DNA from: Holophagae bacterium
Lineage (GTDB): Bacteria; Acidobacteriota; Holophagae; Acanthopleuribacterales; Acanthopleuribacteraceae
Direction: 5' to 3'
DNA length: 64,000 nucleotides
Assembly: GCA_030429565.1 (NCBI GenBank)
Contig: JAUIFE010000009.1
Location: 248,001-312,000 of the forward strand
A program made the position numbers and the translations under genes. The notes below the pieces were generated by a model. The model made no database searches. It had not been told where the DNA came from and saw only the letters and a list, made by a program, of their open reading frames with translations. Below, piece by piece: positions 1-7,886 of this stretch; the first letter of the stretch is position 1; each line of letters opens with the position of its first letter.

Positions 1-396
1 GGCGCGAGGCTCGCTGTGGCCGACCCCGCCCATGTCCCTCTTGGTTGGTACAGTATTCAGGTACTGGAGCGGCGCGGTTGCAAAGCCGCGCTTGCCGATC
101 GTATTCTGACCACTGAAAATGCCGCGCAAACCCGTCGCTTGCTGCAGCGGGGCGAGGTCGACGCCGCCTTTCTTTATGCCGCCGATGTGGTTCAGAGCGA
201 GCACTTGGTGGTGACCGAACGTTTTGGCGCCGCCGATCACGATGCCGTTCGGTATGAGGTCCTCTGTTTGAATCAAACGGGTGCGACCATTGCATTTATC
301 AACTTCCTGCGCGGTCCGGCCGTGGCTGCACTGTTGCAACGGCGGGGTTTTTTGCCGGTGACCGGAGCTCTTGCCGATGCGGCGTCGGGCAAATGA
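1..396 (+). CDS. modA: ModA, molybdate ABC transporter binding protein (C-terminal part)
   Basis: The periplasmic binding protein captures molybdate or tungstate for the ModBC importer. Only the last ~131 residues are in the window; the reading frame is open from base 1, so the start lies upstream. The visible segment begins with ADPAHVPLG, a typical ModA ligand-lobe motif, and later has the pattern seen near the C-terminus of the family (FLRGPAVAALLQRRGF). The stop lies 13 bases before the preferred modB start, in the usual modABC order. The 5' truncation is due to the window edge only. Confidence 0.85.
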   Translation, partial: GARLAVADPAHVPLGWYSIQVLERRGCKAALADRILTTENAAQTRRLLQRGEVDAAFLYAADVVQSEHLVVTERFGAADHDAVRYEVLCLNQTGATIAFINFLRGPAVAALLQRRGFLPVTGALADAASGK

Positions 397-409
397 GAAA
401 GGGTGGCCT

Positions 410-1102
410 GTGTCCCATGATGTAATCTGGACGATTCTTCGCGTTTCGCTGACCGTGGCTGCCTGCGCCACCGCCGTCGCTTTGCCGTTTGCTGTCGCGG
501 TTGCTTACCTGTTGGCGCGTTATCGTTTTCCCGGCAAAAGTTTGTTGGAAGCGCTGTGTGTAGCGCCCTTGGTGCTACCGCCGGTGGTGACCGGCTACCT
601 ACTGCTCGTGTTGTTCGGCCGTTCCGGGGTGTTGGGCGCTTGGCTGGCGCAGATCGATGTGATTGTGCCGTTTACGTGGGGGGCGGCTGTCTTGGCCGCC
701 GCCGTGACCGGATTCCCGTTGATGGTACGCGCCATTCGGTTGGCGATTGAGTTGGTCGATCCCGGTTTGGAAGCCGCCGCCGCCGGTTTGGGGGCCGCCC
801 CTTGGCGTGTTTTCCTTGAAGTGACCTTGCCGTTGGCGGCGCCAGGTGTCTTGACCGGTGTGATGTTGGCCTTTGCCCGCTGTTTGGGCGAGTTTGGTGC
901 CACGATCACCTTTGCCGGCAATATCGCCGGCGAAACGCGCACGATACCCCTCGCGATCTACACCTACTTGCAGCAGCCAGGCGCCGAAGGTCGCGTTTGG
1001 TGGTTGGTCGCTGTTTCGTTGGTGGTTTCTCTGGGGGCGCTGTGGGGTTCGGAAGTCTGTCAGCGCCGGTTGCAAGCGCGCTGGGGGCAAAGCGATGCTT
1101 GA
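410..1102 (+). CDS. modB: ModB, molybdate ABC transporter permease
   Basis: Inner-membrane permease of the molybdate importer, 230 residues, with about five or six hydrophobic segments. The cytoplasmic EAA loop is visible near residues 120-150 (EAAAAGLGA, then TLPLAAPG), followed by the CLGEFGA motif characteristic of ModB/CysT permeases. I chose the GTG at 410 because AAAGGG sits just upstream; an upstream in-frame TTG at 371 would overlap modA by 26 bases. It overlaps modC by 8 bases (ATGCTTGA), which suggests translational coupling. Confidence 0.9.
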   Translation: MSHDVIWTILRVSLTVAACATAVALPFAVAVAYLLARYRFPGKSLLEALCVAPLVLPPVVTGYLLLVLFGRSGVLGAWLAQIDVIVPFTWGAAVLAAAVTGFPLMVRAIRLAIELVDPGLEAAAAGLGAAPWRVFLEVTLPLAAPGVLTGVMLAFARCLGEFGATITFAGNIAGETRTIPLAIYTYLQQPGAEGRVWWLVAVSLVVSLGALWGSEVCQRRLQARWGQSDA

Positions 1103-2186
1103 GCTTGATGTCGGCTTCGCACGGGGGCGTTTTGACCTAGACCTGCAGGCGCGCTCTGAGCAGCCTTTTGTCGGTGTGTTTGGTCCGTCCGGTTGCGGTA
1201 AGAGCACTTTGTTGGCGTTGATCGCCGGGTTACTGACGCCGCATTGCGGTCGCATTCAGGTCGGCGAGACCGTGCTTTTTGACCATGCCGCCGGTGTCAA
1301 CTTGCCGCCGCACCGACGCCGCATCGGGATGATTTTCCAAAATGCGCGCTTGTTTCCCCATAAAACCGTCGCCGCGAATTTGACCTACGGACACCGTTTG
1401 GTGCCGTTGTCGCAGCGTTTGATTGATCCCGATGAAGTGATTGCTTTGTTAGAACTGGAGCCTTTGTTAACGCGTCGACCTGCGTCGCTTTCGGGTGGGG
1501 AGGCGCAGCGCGTTGCCTTGGGGCGCGCCCTATTGTGTTCGCCTTGTTTGCTGTTATGCGATGAACCCCTGGCGGCATTGGACGGTCGTCGTAAAGCGCG
1601 TATCTTGCCGTTTTTGCGGCGGGTACGCGACCGTTTCAAAGTGCCGATGGTGTATGTCAGTCACGATCTACGGGAGCTGTTGCAGCTCGGTTCGCGGGTG
1701 TGGGTGATGGAGCAGGGACGCTTGACCGCTCATGGCGATTACTTGCGTGGCGAACTGGATCATTGGTTGCTGCCGCATGGTGGTGATCACACCCTGGTGA
1801 ACGTGGTGCGCGCTGAACTTGTCGGCCATTGCGAGCAAGAGGGCACGACGACCTTGGCACCGCTCGGGACCGGATCGCCACCGCCTTGGTCGGCCGCCCG
1901 TTTCGACGGTGCGCCGGGCGCGCGCGTGCTGGTGGCACTGGGCGCCGATGAAATTGCGCTAACGCCGACGGCCGTTCCCATGATTTCCATTCAAAACCAA
2001 ATTGCGGCGCGCGTGACGGCCTTGGTCCGCGAACAGGGCCGCGTTCTTTGTCGTCTCGATATCGGGGTTCCCGTGGTGGCTGCTTTAACCGAAAAAGGGG
2101 CCGAGCGCTTACAGCTAAAGGCGGGTCAGACCGTGTTTTGTTTGTTTAAAGCGCGCGCTGTCAGCCTCTTAGGTTTGGAACACTGA
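1095..2186 (+). CDS. modC: ModC, molybdate ABC transporter ATPase
   Basis: ATPase that drives molybdate import, 363 residues. Walker A is GPSGCGKST (about residue 30), the ABC signature is LSGGEAQRVALGRAL, Walker B is LLLCDEPLAAL and the switch His lies in YVSHDLREL. Residues ~290-360 form a MOP/TOBE-type oxyanion-binding domain, as expected for ModC. The ATG overlaps the modB stop; the open frame extends 74 codons upstream inside modB, but that part is not coding. No terminator is evident downstream. Confidence 0.92.
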   Translation: MLELDVGFARGRFDLDLQARSEQPFVGVFGPSGCGKSTLLALIAGLLTPHCGRIQVGETVLFDHAAGVNLPPHRRRIGMIFQNARLFPHKTVAANLTYGHRLVPLSQRLIDPDEVIALLELEPLLTRRPASLSGGEAQRVALGRALLCSPCLLLCDEPLAALDGRRKARILPFLRRVRDRFKVPMVYVSHDLRELLQLGSRVWVMEQGRLTAHGDYLRGELDHWLLPHGGDHTLVNVVRAELVGHCEQEGTTTLAPLGTGSPPPWSAARFDGAPGARVLVALGADEIALTPTAVPMISIQNQIAARVTALVREQGRVLCRLDIGVPVVAALTEKGAERLQLKAGQTVFCLFKARAVSLLGLEH

Positions 2187-2208
2187 GCCACCTCGGCCTA
2201 AATGACGT

Positions 2209-2214
2209 TATAAT
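2209..2214 (+). promoter_or_regulatory. Possible -10 box upstream of the GWxTD-family gene
   Basis: A perfect TATAAT lies in the 193-base gap after modC. No convincing -35 hexamer lies 16-18 bases upstream, so it is only a candidate promoter for the gene at 2380. Confidence 0.3.
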
Positions 2215-2379
2215 AAAGGGCCGCTCCGAGTTGAATGCCTGTTTGAGTTTTCCTATCCCTGGTTTGGGAGTCCGTTGGTGCATGCGCGTTGTTGCTTATG
2301 AACGACCGCCGGAATCGTGGTCCAACACTTATGACACGCCGTCTTTGCCGCTTCTTCGCGGCGGCCCGAGGAGGAGTTT

Positions 2380-4047
2380 TTGAAACGATTTTTGCTGGTG
2401 GCGACGGCTTTTCTTATTCTTGTTGCGCCCTTGAGTGCCGGTAAGCGCCTTAAGCTCAATGATGAAGAGCGTGCGTGGCTCGATAAGGTCGATTTAATTA
2501 TTACCTCCGACGAGTTAAAAACCTTCCGCAAGCGGCTAAGAACCCACCACGAGCGCAAGCGGTTCATGGACCTGTTTTGGTCAAAGCGCGATGACGATCT
2601 CACTGACGACGTCAACCCTTTTAAAGAAAATTACTTAGCCCGTTATGACTTCGTGATCGCCCATTTTGAACGGGCCAAGGCGCGGCGCCCGGTGACCCCG
2701 CGCAGCCACATCTTATTGCTATTGGGGAAACCCGCCAAGATTGAGTACCGCATCGACTGGGGCCTAATGGGATTTCGCAACATCAACCGTTTGCTCAATC
2801 ACCGTCCGGAACTGTGGCTGTATGACGAGTTACCCTTTGATTACCGTCCCAAGCGCTTGCGCGTTCAATTCATTCCGTTTAATCAGTGGGGAGACTATTA
2901 TTCGGTGACCGACCCCTACACCGCCCACTGGATTCGTTCGCTCAAACACAAGTTCATTTACCATCCTGACTTAGAGCTGTCGCCGGCCGAGGCCGTGGAA
3001 GAAGAAAACTTTACCTTGGTCGATCCCGACCAGCTTCCCGCGTTGCCCGACGAGAACTTGCAACCGGCCAAGCCGGTGACCGGGCCAACCGTGGCGGCGA
3101 CCACGCCCGAGGTAAGCGACGCCGTGAAGCCGGCCGCCTCCGGCAAGTTTTCTTACCCCAGCACACCTGGCTACAAACCCAGCAAAGCGGTGGAGCAAGC
3201 GCCTGCCGGGTCGACCCTCGCCGTGCCCACCACGCCCAGTGTCGCGCAAGGCGACCCGCCCGCCGTGTTTCAGCGCGAGGCCGCCAACCACGTCGGCTTC
3301 ACCGCCAACCACGGTTGGTTTAAACGTGGCAAGGATCGCGGCTTGTTTATGGGCCGTCTGGGTTTTCCGCTCAAAAATCTCGACTTTCAGTATCACAAGG
3401 ATCAGTACGAGGCACCCTTTGTGCTGCGCTATGCCGTGATCAATGCCGCCGGCGAGCAGGTCCTCAACCAACAGGTATCACGCCAGATCCTGGTTCCCAA
3501 AAAAGAACAAATCGAACGGGCCGGTAGCTTTTTCACCGAGGATTTTGCCCTGGTTCTTAAACCCGACCGTTACTTGCTGCAAATGGAATTGGTCGACCAA
3601 AACCAAAACAAAACTTCTTACCATCAGGTGCCTTTCGAATTGACCGGCGTCAGCGATGATCGTGTTCAGATCGTCGATTTCGTGTTAATGGACCCCAACA
3701 TCGGTCAAGGGCAGGCGACGTTCCAAATTCGCGAACAGCCGTTTGCCTTGCGCATTGCGCCCACGATTCGTCCGGGTTCACCTTTTTATCCCGTGTTGGA
3801 GTTGTCCGGCAATCCTTCCAGCGAGCTTTTGGACTCCATTGTGTTTCGGGTGGTCGACGGTGACCGCTTAGTCCGCGAATGGCAATTGTTCCCCGAGGAA
3901 ATGACCGCTACTCAGCAAGGGACCGTCCTTATTCACCCTGTTCTGGAAAGTCGCCGCCTTGACAATGGCCGCTACACCTTGCGTTTTGAAATGGAGCTAG
4001 GTGACGGCGAATTGTTGTTGCGCGAGCTTCCTATCGAGATTCGTTGA
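2380..4047 (+). CDS. GWxTD-family exported protein
   Basis: A 555-residue protein with an N-terminal signal peptide (hydrophobic LLVATAFLILVAPLSAG). Residues ~25-170 match the framework of the GWxTD family common in Acidobacteria and related phyla: a W-x-x-V-x-x-I-I start, an ERKRFMDLFWSKRDDD segment and ILLLLGKP. The name-giving GWxTD motif itself is not conserved and reads RRPVTPRSHI. A Pro/Ala/Thr-rich linker (~210-300) leads to a C-terminal beta-rich region that may bind another envelope component. The TTG start follows GAGGAGGAG at ideal spacing. The next gene begins 1 base after the stop, so the two are likely co-transcribed. Biochemical function is unknown. Confidence 0.7.
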   Translation: MKRFLLVATAFLILVAPLSAGKRLKLNDEERAWLDKVDLIITSDELKTFRKRLRTHHERKRFMDLFWSKRDDDLTDDVNPFKENYLARYDFVIAHFERAKARRPVTPRSHILLLLGKPAKIEYRIDWGLMGFRNINRLLNHRPELWLYDELPFDYRPKRLRVQFIPFNQWGDYYSVTDPYTAHWIRSLKHKFIYHPDLELSPAEAVEEENFTLVDPDQLPALPDENLQPAKPVTGPTVAATTPEVSDAVKPAASGKFSYPSTPGYKPSKAVEQAPAGSTLAVPTTPSVAQGDPPAVFQREAANHVGFTANHGWFKRGKDRGLFMGRLGFPLKNLDFQYHKDQYEAPFVLRYAVINAAGEQVLNQQVSRQILVPKKEQIERAGSFFTEDFALVLKPDRYLLQMELVDQNQNKTSYHQVPFELTGVSDDRVQIVDFVLMDPNIGQGQATFQIREQPFALRIAPTIRPGSPFYPVLELSGNPSSELLDSIVFRVVDGDRLVREWQLFPEEMTATQQGTVLIHPVLESRRLDNGRYTLRFEMELGDGELLLRELPIEIR

Positions 4048-4048
4048 T

Positions 4049-4762
4049 ATGTTGTCTTTCTTGCTCGCCGCCCATTTGTGGTGTTTCCAATTAGACCAAA
4101 AAACGATTTTCTACTTGCGCGAGGAAATCGAGATGCAATTCCCCGAGGGTGTGACTGAGGTGAAGCATCGCGATATTTGGATCGGTTTGCGGCGGCTGCG
4201 GATCGACAATGTTCAAGACGGTACGAGCATGATCTACGCCCAAGAGATTAACTCGATGTTCATGTTGGACCACCGCAAGCGCGAGTATGTGTTCGCCACC
4301 TCCGGCAGTGATCGGCGGGTGGCGCAACGGCCGCTGTTTGGGTTGGCCGCGCTGGAAAACGGGATGCTGGTTAAGCGAGGAAAGTTACTCACACCGCTTA
4401 ACGAGACACGAAAAATCGGCAAGTTCAACACACGGGCCTTTTTGCTTAACTACCCTGAGGATTTTGGCGTGACCACGACTATTTACGCCTCCGAGCTTCC
4501 GGTTTTTGTCAGCCCCCGTACTTTTTTGCGCATCTGGTTTGCCGCCGCCGGGGTCAACCCGCCGCAAGACGTGCGTTTTGTGCTGTCCTCAATGATGCGA
4601 GAGCTCAAAGGCGTTCCGATTCGCGTGGTGTCGGAGATCAGTCAAGAAGGGGTGCGGATTATTTCAACCAGCACCATTATGGAAATGGAGCGACGCACCG
4701 ACTTTGATCCACAACTATTTGAAATCCCAAAGGGTTACCGGCGAGGAGATCTTGAATATTGA
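4049..4762 (+). CDS. Hypothetical exported protein, operon partner of the GWxTD-family gene
   Basis: A 237-residue protein starting 1 base after the preceding stop, which implies translational coupling. The first ~12 residues (MLSFLLAAHLWC) are hydrophobic and could be a short signal or anchor. The remainder alternates strand-like segments and repeatedly recalls LolA/DUF4412-type outer-membrane sorting proteins (for example IDNVQDGTSMIYAQEINSMFMLDHRKREYVF), but I cannot assign a family firmly. An envelope role next to the GWxTD protein is an inference from context. Confidence 0.55.
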   Translation: MLSFLLAAHLWCFQLDQKTIFYLREEIEMQFPEGVTEVKHRDIWIGLRRLRIDNVQDGTSMIYAQEINSMFMLDHRKREYVFATSGSDRRVAQRPLFGLAALENGMLVKRGKLLTPLNETRKIGKFNTRAFLLNYPEDFGVTTTIYASELPVFVSPRTFLRIWFAAAGVNPPQDVRFVLSSMMRELKGVPIRVVSEISQEGVRIISTSTIMEMERRTDFDPQLFEIPKGYRRGDLEY

Positions 4763-4817
4763 GATCGCCGGCAGGCTGAGCGCGTGGTGGCGCTCCATGG
4801 CGCATTCCCCATTGGCG

Positions 4818-4826
4818 TGTTAGGAT
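4818..4826 (+). promoter_or_regulatory. Possible extended -10 promoter upstream of the cysteine dioxygenase gene
   Basis: TGTTAGGAT contains an extended -10 TGN followed by TAGGAT. The same TAGGAT hexamer is used at the well-supported rpsL promoter. No clear -35 is visible. It would leave a leader of about 200 bases before the ATG at 5032. Confidence 0.35.
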
Positions 4827-5031
4827 AGGGGTTGGGCTTTTTGACGACGTTATTCCTGCGTCCTGAAGAAGTTCACCTTTACGTTCCGGCGGCCGTTTTT
4901 TTTATGTCGTTTCATTTACCTGCTCTATCGGCTACCAGAAAGTGTTTTTTTGGGGAAAAACCTTTTCTTTGGGCCGCCCGGACCGCAAGACCGATTCATC
5001 GTGCCGTGGCACGCCAACCTCTGGGGGGACC

Positions 5032-5565
5032 ATGAAGGTAGCTGAAGAACTCACCTTGGACTCGATGGCGTCCTTAATCGACTGTTGTGGTAGCACAACC
5101 TCTTTGACCATCGAAACACTGACCGATTACCTGACCAAATTAGAGATCGACGAAGATTGGTTGTTGGCACAATTGCCCAACCCGATGCCGAAAACCGGTT
5201 ATCACCGAACCTTGATTCACCAAGCCAAATGTTTTGAGATTGTGCTGGCGACCTGGCCGGTCGGTGGCGGAACCTTGGTTCACGACCACGGCTCGCTCAA
5301 CAGCCAGGGCGTGGTGCGCGTGCTTAAAGGTTCGCTTTACAATCAAATGTACGAATTGCAAGAGGACGGGACTGTGACGCGCGGCGAGCGCCACGTTGCC
5401 GGTGAGGGTGCCTTGGTGCCGGTCACCCGCGATATGGTTCACGCCATGGGGCACGCCGGCGAAAACGACGGCTATGCCGCCAGCCTGCACGTGTACTTTC
5501 CGTGGATCGTCGAAGTCCGCTATTGGGACCCGCAAACCGGCTTGCCGGTGGTAGCGCCGACTTGA
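5032..5565 (+). CDS. Cysteine dioxygenase type I family protein
   Basis: A 177-residue cupin that probably oxidises cysteine, or a related thiol, to the sulfinate with non-haem iron. The iron-site signature is clear: HDHG at residues 84-87 supplies two His ligands and SLHVYFPW near residue 153 supplies the third. The glycine-rich strand VRVLKG follows, as in bacterial CDO. The ATG at 5032 is preceded by GGGGGGA; an in-frame ATG at 4942 adds 30 unlike residues and is rejected. The stop overlaps the likely start of the M20 peptidase gene, so the two may be co-translated. 3-mercaptopropionate dioxygenase activity is an alternative that sequence alone cannot exclude. Confidence 0.8.
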   Translation: MKVAEELTLDSMASLIDCCGSTTSLTIETLTDYLTKLEIDEDWLLAQLPNPMPKTGYHRTLIHQAKCFEIVLATWPVGGGTLVHDHGSLNSQGVVRVLKGSLYNQMYELQEDGTVTRGERHVAGEGALVPVTRDMVHAMGHAGENDGYAASLHVYFPWIVEVRYWDPQTGLPVVAPT

Positions 5566-6728
5566 ATGTAAGTGACTTAGCGGCGCAGGAGCTAGAGCAC
5601 CTGCGCGCGTTTTTCTTAAGCAGGCAAGCCTGGCTAGAGGGCCGCATTGACGCCTATGTAAGCTGCCAATCGCCGACGGCTGAACCTGCGCGATGTGATC
5701 AAATGGCGGCGCTTTTGGTCGCCGATCTCGCCCATTTTGGCTTGGATCATGCCTTGCATCGGGTCGACGATGGACCCGCCATGGTTGTGGGTCAGCAGGA
5801 TTTGCGGGCGGCGCCGAGCGTGGTCATGATGTACCACCACGACACCGTCTGGCCTGTCGACGGTTTTCCCGCAACGCGCCGTGAAGGCGCCCGTTGGTAT
5901 GCGCCCGGTATTTTTGACATGAAGGCCGGTATTCCGCTGGGAATGGCCGCCATACATTATATATGTACCCGTTTTCCCGATTTGGGCCGGCGCATCCGCC
6001 TGTTGTCCTCGCCCGATGAAGAGATCATGGGGGCGGCGTCGCGGCAGTTGACCCCGCGTTTTGCCGAGGGTGCGCGTTACGCTTTGGTTTTTGAGCCGCC
6101 TTTACCCGACGGTGCCTTTAAACAACGTCGCAAAGGTGTGGGTCGCATTCTCATTGATTTTGAAGGGTTGGCAACCCACGCGGGTAACCACTACGCCGAG
6201 GGGAAGTCTGCCCTCGCAGCGGCGGCACGATTGCTGCTGGTTTTGGAGCAGCAGACCGACCTCGCCGCGGGTAAAACAGTCAGTATTGGTTTGCTCAATG
6301 GCGGCAGTGCCGTGAACACGCGCCCGGGCCAAGCTCATATGGCGGTTGACGTGCGCGTGATGGAAGAAGGGCAGTGGCAGGCGGTCAATGCCTTTTTGGA
6401 TCAGTGGCGCGACCCCGACGGCGTGGTCGTTAGGGTCACGCGCAAGCCGCTGATTCCGCCGATGCATGCCGATCACGACGGCTGGTCGGATTTGGCCGCG
6501 GTGTGCGCGGCCCTGGATGTGCCCTATCGCGTCGGCGCGGCGGGTGGGGCCTCCGACGGCAACAATCTGGCCAAGTTGGGATTAAAGGTGTTGGACGGGC
6601 TCGGCGTGGCCGGTGCCGGTGAACACGCGTATCATGAGCATATTTTGGTCGACAGCTTGTGGCCGACTTTCGCGCGGACGACGCTGCTGTTGGCGACGCT
6701 GCTGCAACGAGAAGCGCGCGCGACATAA
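5562..6728 (+). CDS. M20 family metallopeptidase (carboxypeptidase G2-like)
   Basis: A di-zinc amidohydrolase/peptidase of about 388 residues. Metal-site motifs are in order: YHHDTVWP (first His-x-Asp), GIFDMKAG (bridging Asp), SPDEE (catalytic and metal Glu pair), the dimerisation-domain ATHAG, and GEHAYHEH near the C-terminus. The start is uncertain: the TTG at 5562 overlaps the previous stop by 4 bases and gives a family-like N-terminus, whereas the open frame extends to 5502 inside the dioxygenase gene. No signal peptide is seen, so it is probably cytoplasmic. The substrate is unknown. Confidence 0.8.
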   Translation: MNVSDLAAQELEHLRAFFLSRQAWLEGRIDAYVSCQSPTAEPARCDQMAALLVADLAHFGLDHALHRVDDGPAMVVGQQDLRAAPSVVMMYHHDTVWPVDGFPATRREGARWYAPGIFDMKAGIPLGMAAIHYICTRFPDLGRRIRLLSSPDEEIMGAASRQLTPRFAEGARYALVFEPPLPDGAFKQRRKGVGRILIDFEGLATHAGNHYAEGKSALAAAARLLLVLEQQTDLAAGKTVSIGLLNGGSAVNTRPGQAHMAVDVRVMEEGQWQAVNAFLDQWRDPDGVVVRVTRKPLIPPMHADHDGWSDLAAVCAALDVPYRVGAAGGASDGNNLAKLGLKVLDGLGVAGAGEHAYHEHILVDSLWPTFARTTLLLATLLQREARAT

Positions 6729-6778
6729 TCGTTGGTCGTGAAGGTTTTGCGAGAATTTGGCCGGCGTCACATTTCTGT

Positions 6779-6807
6779 TTGACACGTCCAGGGCGTGGTG
6801 ATAGGAT
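6779..6807 (+). promoter_or_regulatory. Sigma-70-type promoter of the ribosomal protein operon
   Basis: A perfect TTGACA (6779-6784) is separated by exactly 17 bases from TAGGAT (6802-6807). TG at 6799-6800 makes it an extended -10. Transcription would start near 6814, about 50 bases before rpsL. This is the strongest promoter-like sequence in the window and suits a growth-rate-controlled operon. Confidence 0.8.
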
Positions 6808-6865
6808 CGACAGGTTTTTGCGCCCTGGGCTGTAAAAACTTTGTTGTACATTGAGGAGTCTTTCA

Positions 6866-7246
6866 GTGCCAACCATCAATCAGCTTATTCGAAAAGGTCG
6901 AGAGCAGCAGATCGTTAAGACGAAATCGCCTGCTTTGCATGCCTGCCCTCAGCGCCGCGGCGTTTGTACCCGGGTATACACCACTACTCCTAAGAAGCCG
7001 AACTCCGCTCTGCGGAAAGTTGCGCGTGTTCGTTTAACCAACGGCATTGAGGTAACCAGTTACATTCCCGGCATCGGCCACAACCTCCAGGAGCACTCTA
7101 TTGTGTTGATCCGTGGTGGTCGTGTAAAAGACCTGCCAGGTGTGCGTTACCACATCATTCGCGGTACTTTGGATTCTGTCGGCGTGGCCGATCGTGCAAA
7201 CGGTCGTTCCAAGTACGGCACCAAGCGCCCGAAGGTCAAGAAGTAG
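6866..7246 (+). CDS. rpsL: 30S ribosomal protein S12
   Basis: Decoding-centre protein of the small subunit, 126 residues. The loops that contact helix 44 are intact: TPKKPNSALRKV and GGRVKDLPGVRYH carry the lysines that change in streptomycin-resistant mutants of other bacteria, here in wild-type form. The GTG at 6866 is chosen because GAGGAG (6853-6858) sits 7 bases upstream and the protein then begins MPTINQLI like its homologues. It is the first gene of the operon; rpsG follows after 19 bases. Confidence 0.97.
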   Translation: MPTINQLIRKGREQQIVKTKSPALHACPQRRGVCTRVYTTTPKKPNSALRKVARVRLTNGIEVTSYIPGIGHNLQEHSIVLIRGGRVKDLPGVRYHIIRGTLDSVGVADRANGRSKYGTKRPKVKK

Positions 7247-7265
7247 AAGGTATTAGGAGAGGCGC

Positions 7266-7736
7266 ATGCCAAGAAGAAGAAGTATTCCGCCCCGCGAGAT
7301 CCTTCCTGATCCGGTTTACAACTCAACGCTTTTGGCAAAATTTGTCAATTGCTTGATGATCTCCGGCAAGAAGTCTACTGCTCAAAACATTACTTATGGT
7401 GCTTTTGACGTGATCAGCAGCAAAAGCGGCGAAGATCCATTAAAAGTATTCAAAAAGGGTTTGGATAACATCCGTCCTCTTTTGGAAGTTAAATCCCGTC
7501 GCGTCGGCGGCGCTACCTACCAAGTACCGGTAGAAGTTAGCCCTCGTCGTCAGACGTCGCTCGCAATCCGTTGGCTGATCGATTACGCAACCAAGCGTGG
7601 TGAAAAAACCATGCGCGATAAACTCGCAGCCGAAATTCTGGACGCCGCCAATGGTCGCGGCAGTGCCGTCAAGAAAAAAGAAGACACCCACCGTATGGCT
7701 GAAGCCAACAAAGCGTTTGCCCACTATCGTTGGTAA
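7266..7736 (+). CDS. rpsG: 30S ribosomal protein S7
   Basis: Primary 16S rRNA-binding protein that nucleates the head of the 30S subunit, 156 residues, the standard length. The N-terminal MPRRR, the VGGATYQVPVEV segment and the C-terminal ANKAFAHYRW are all recognisable. TTAGGAG lies just before the ATG. In many bacteria S7 is the autoregulator of this operon. Confidence 0.97.
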   Translation: MPRRRSIPPREILPDPVYNSTLLAKFVNCLMISGKKSTAQNITYGAFDVISSKSGEDPLKVFKKGLDNIRPLLEVKSRRVGGATYQVPVEVSPRRQTSLAIRWLIDYATKRGEKTMRDKLAAEILDAANGRGSAVKKKEDTHRMAEANKAFAHYRW

Positions 7737-7886
7737 ACGGGTTTGATTTTTTTTTGAAAACCTAACATCGGGACATTAGCGCCCGGCAAAGCAACCGAGA
7801 AAAAAGCAAGCACAGGCCATTGGGTCGGCTTGAAATTTTCACTCCGAATTGTGGTTTAAACGTTTGGAGACTTGTGGAGCAAGCGC

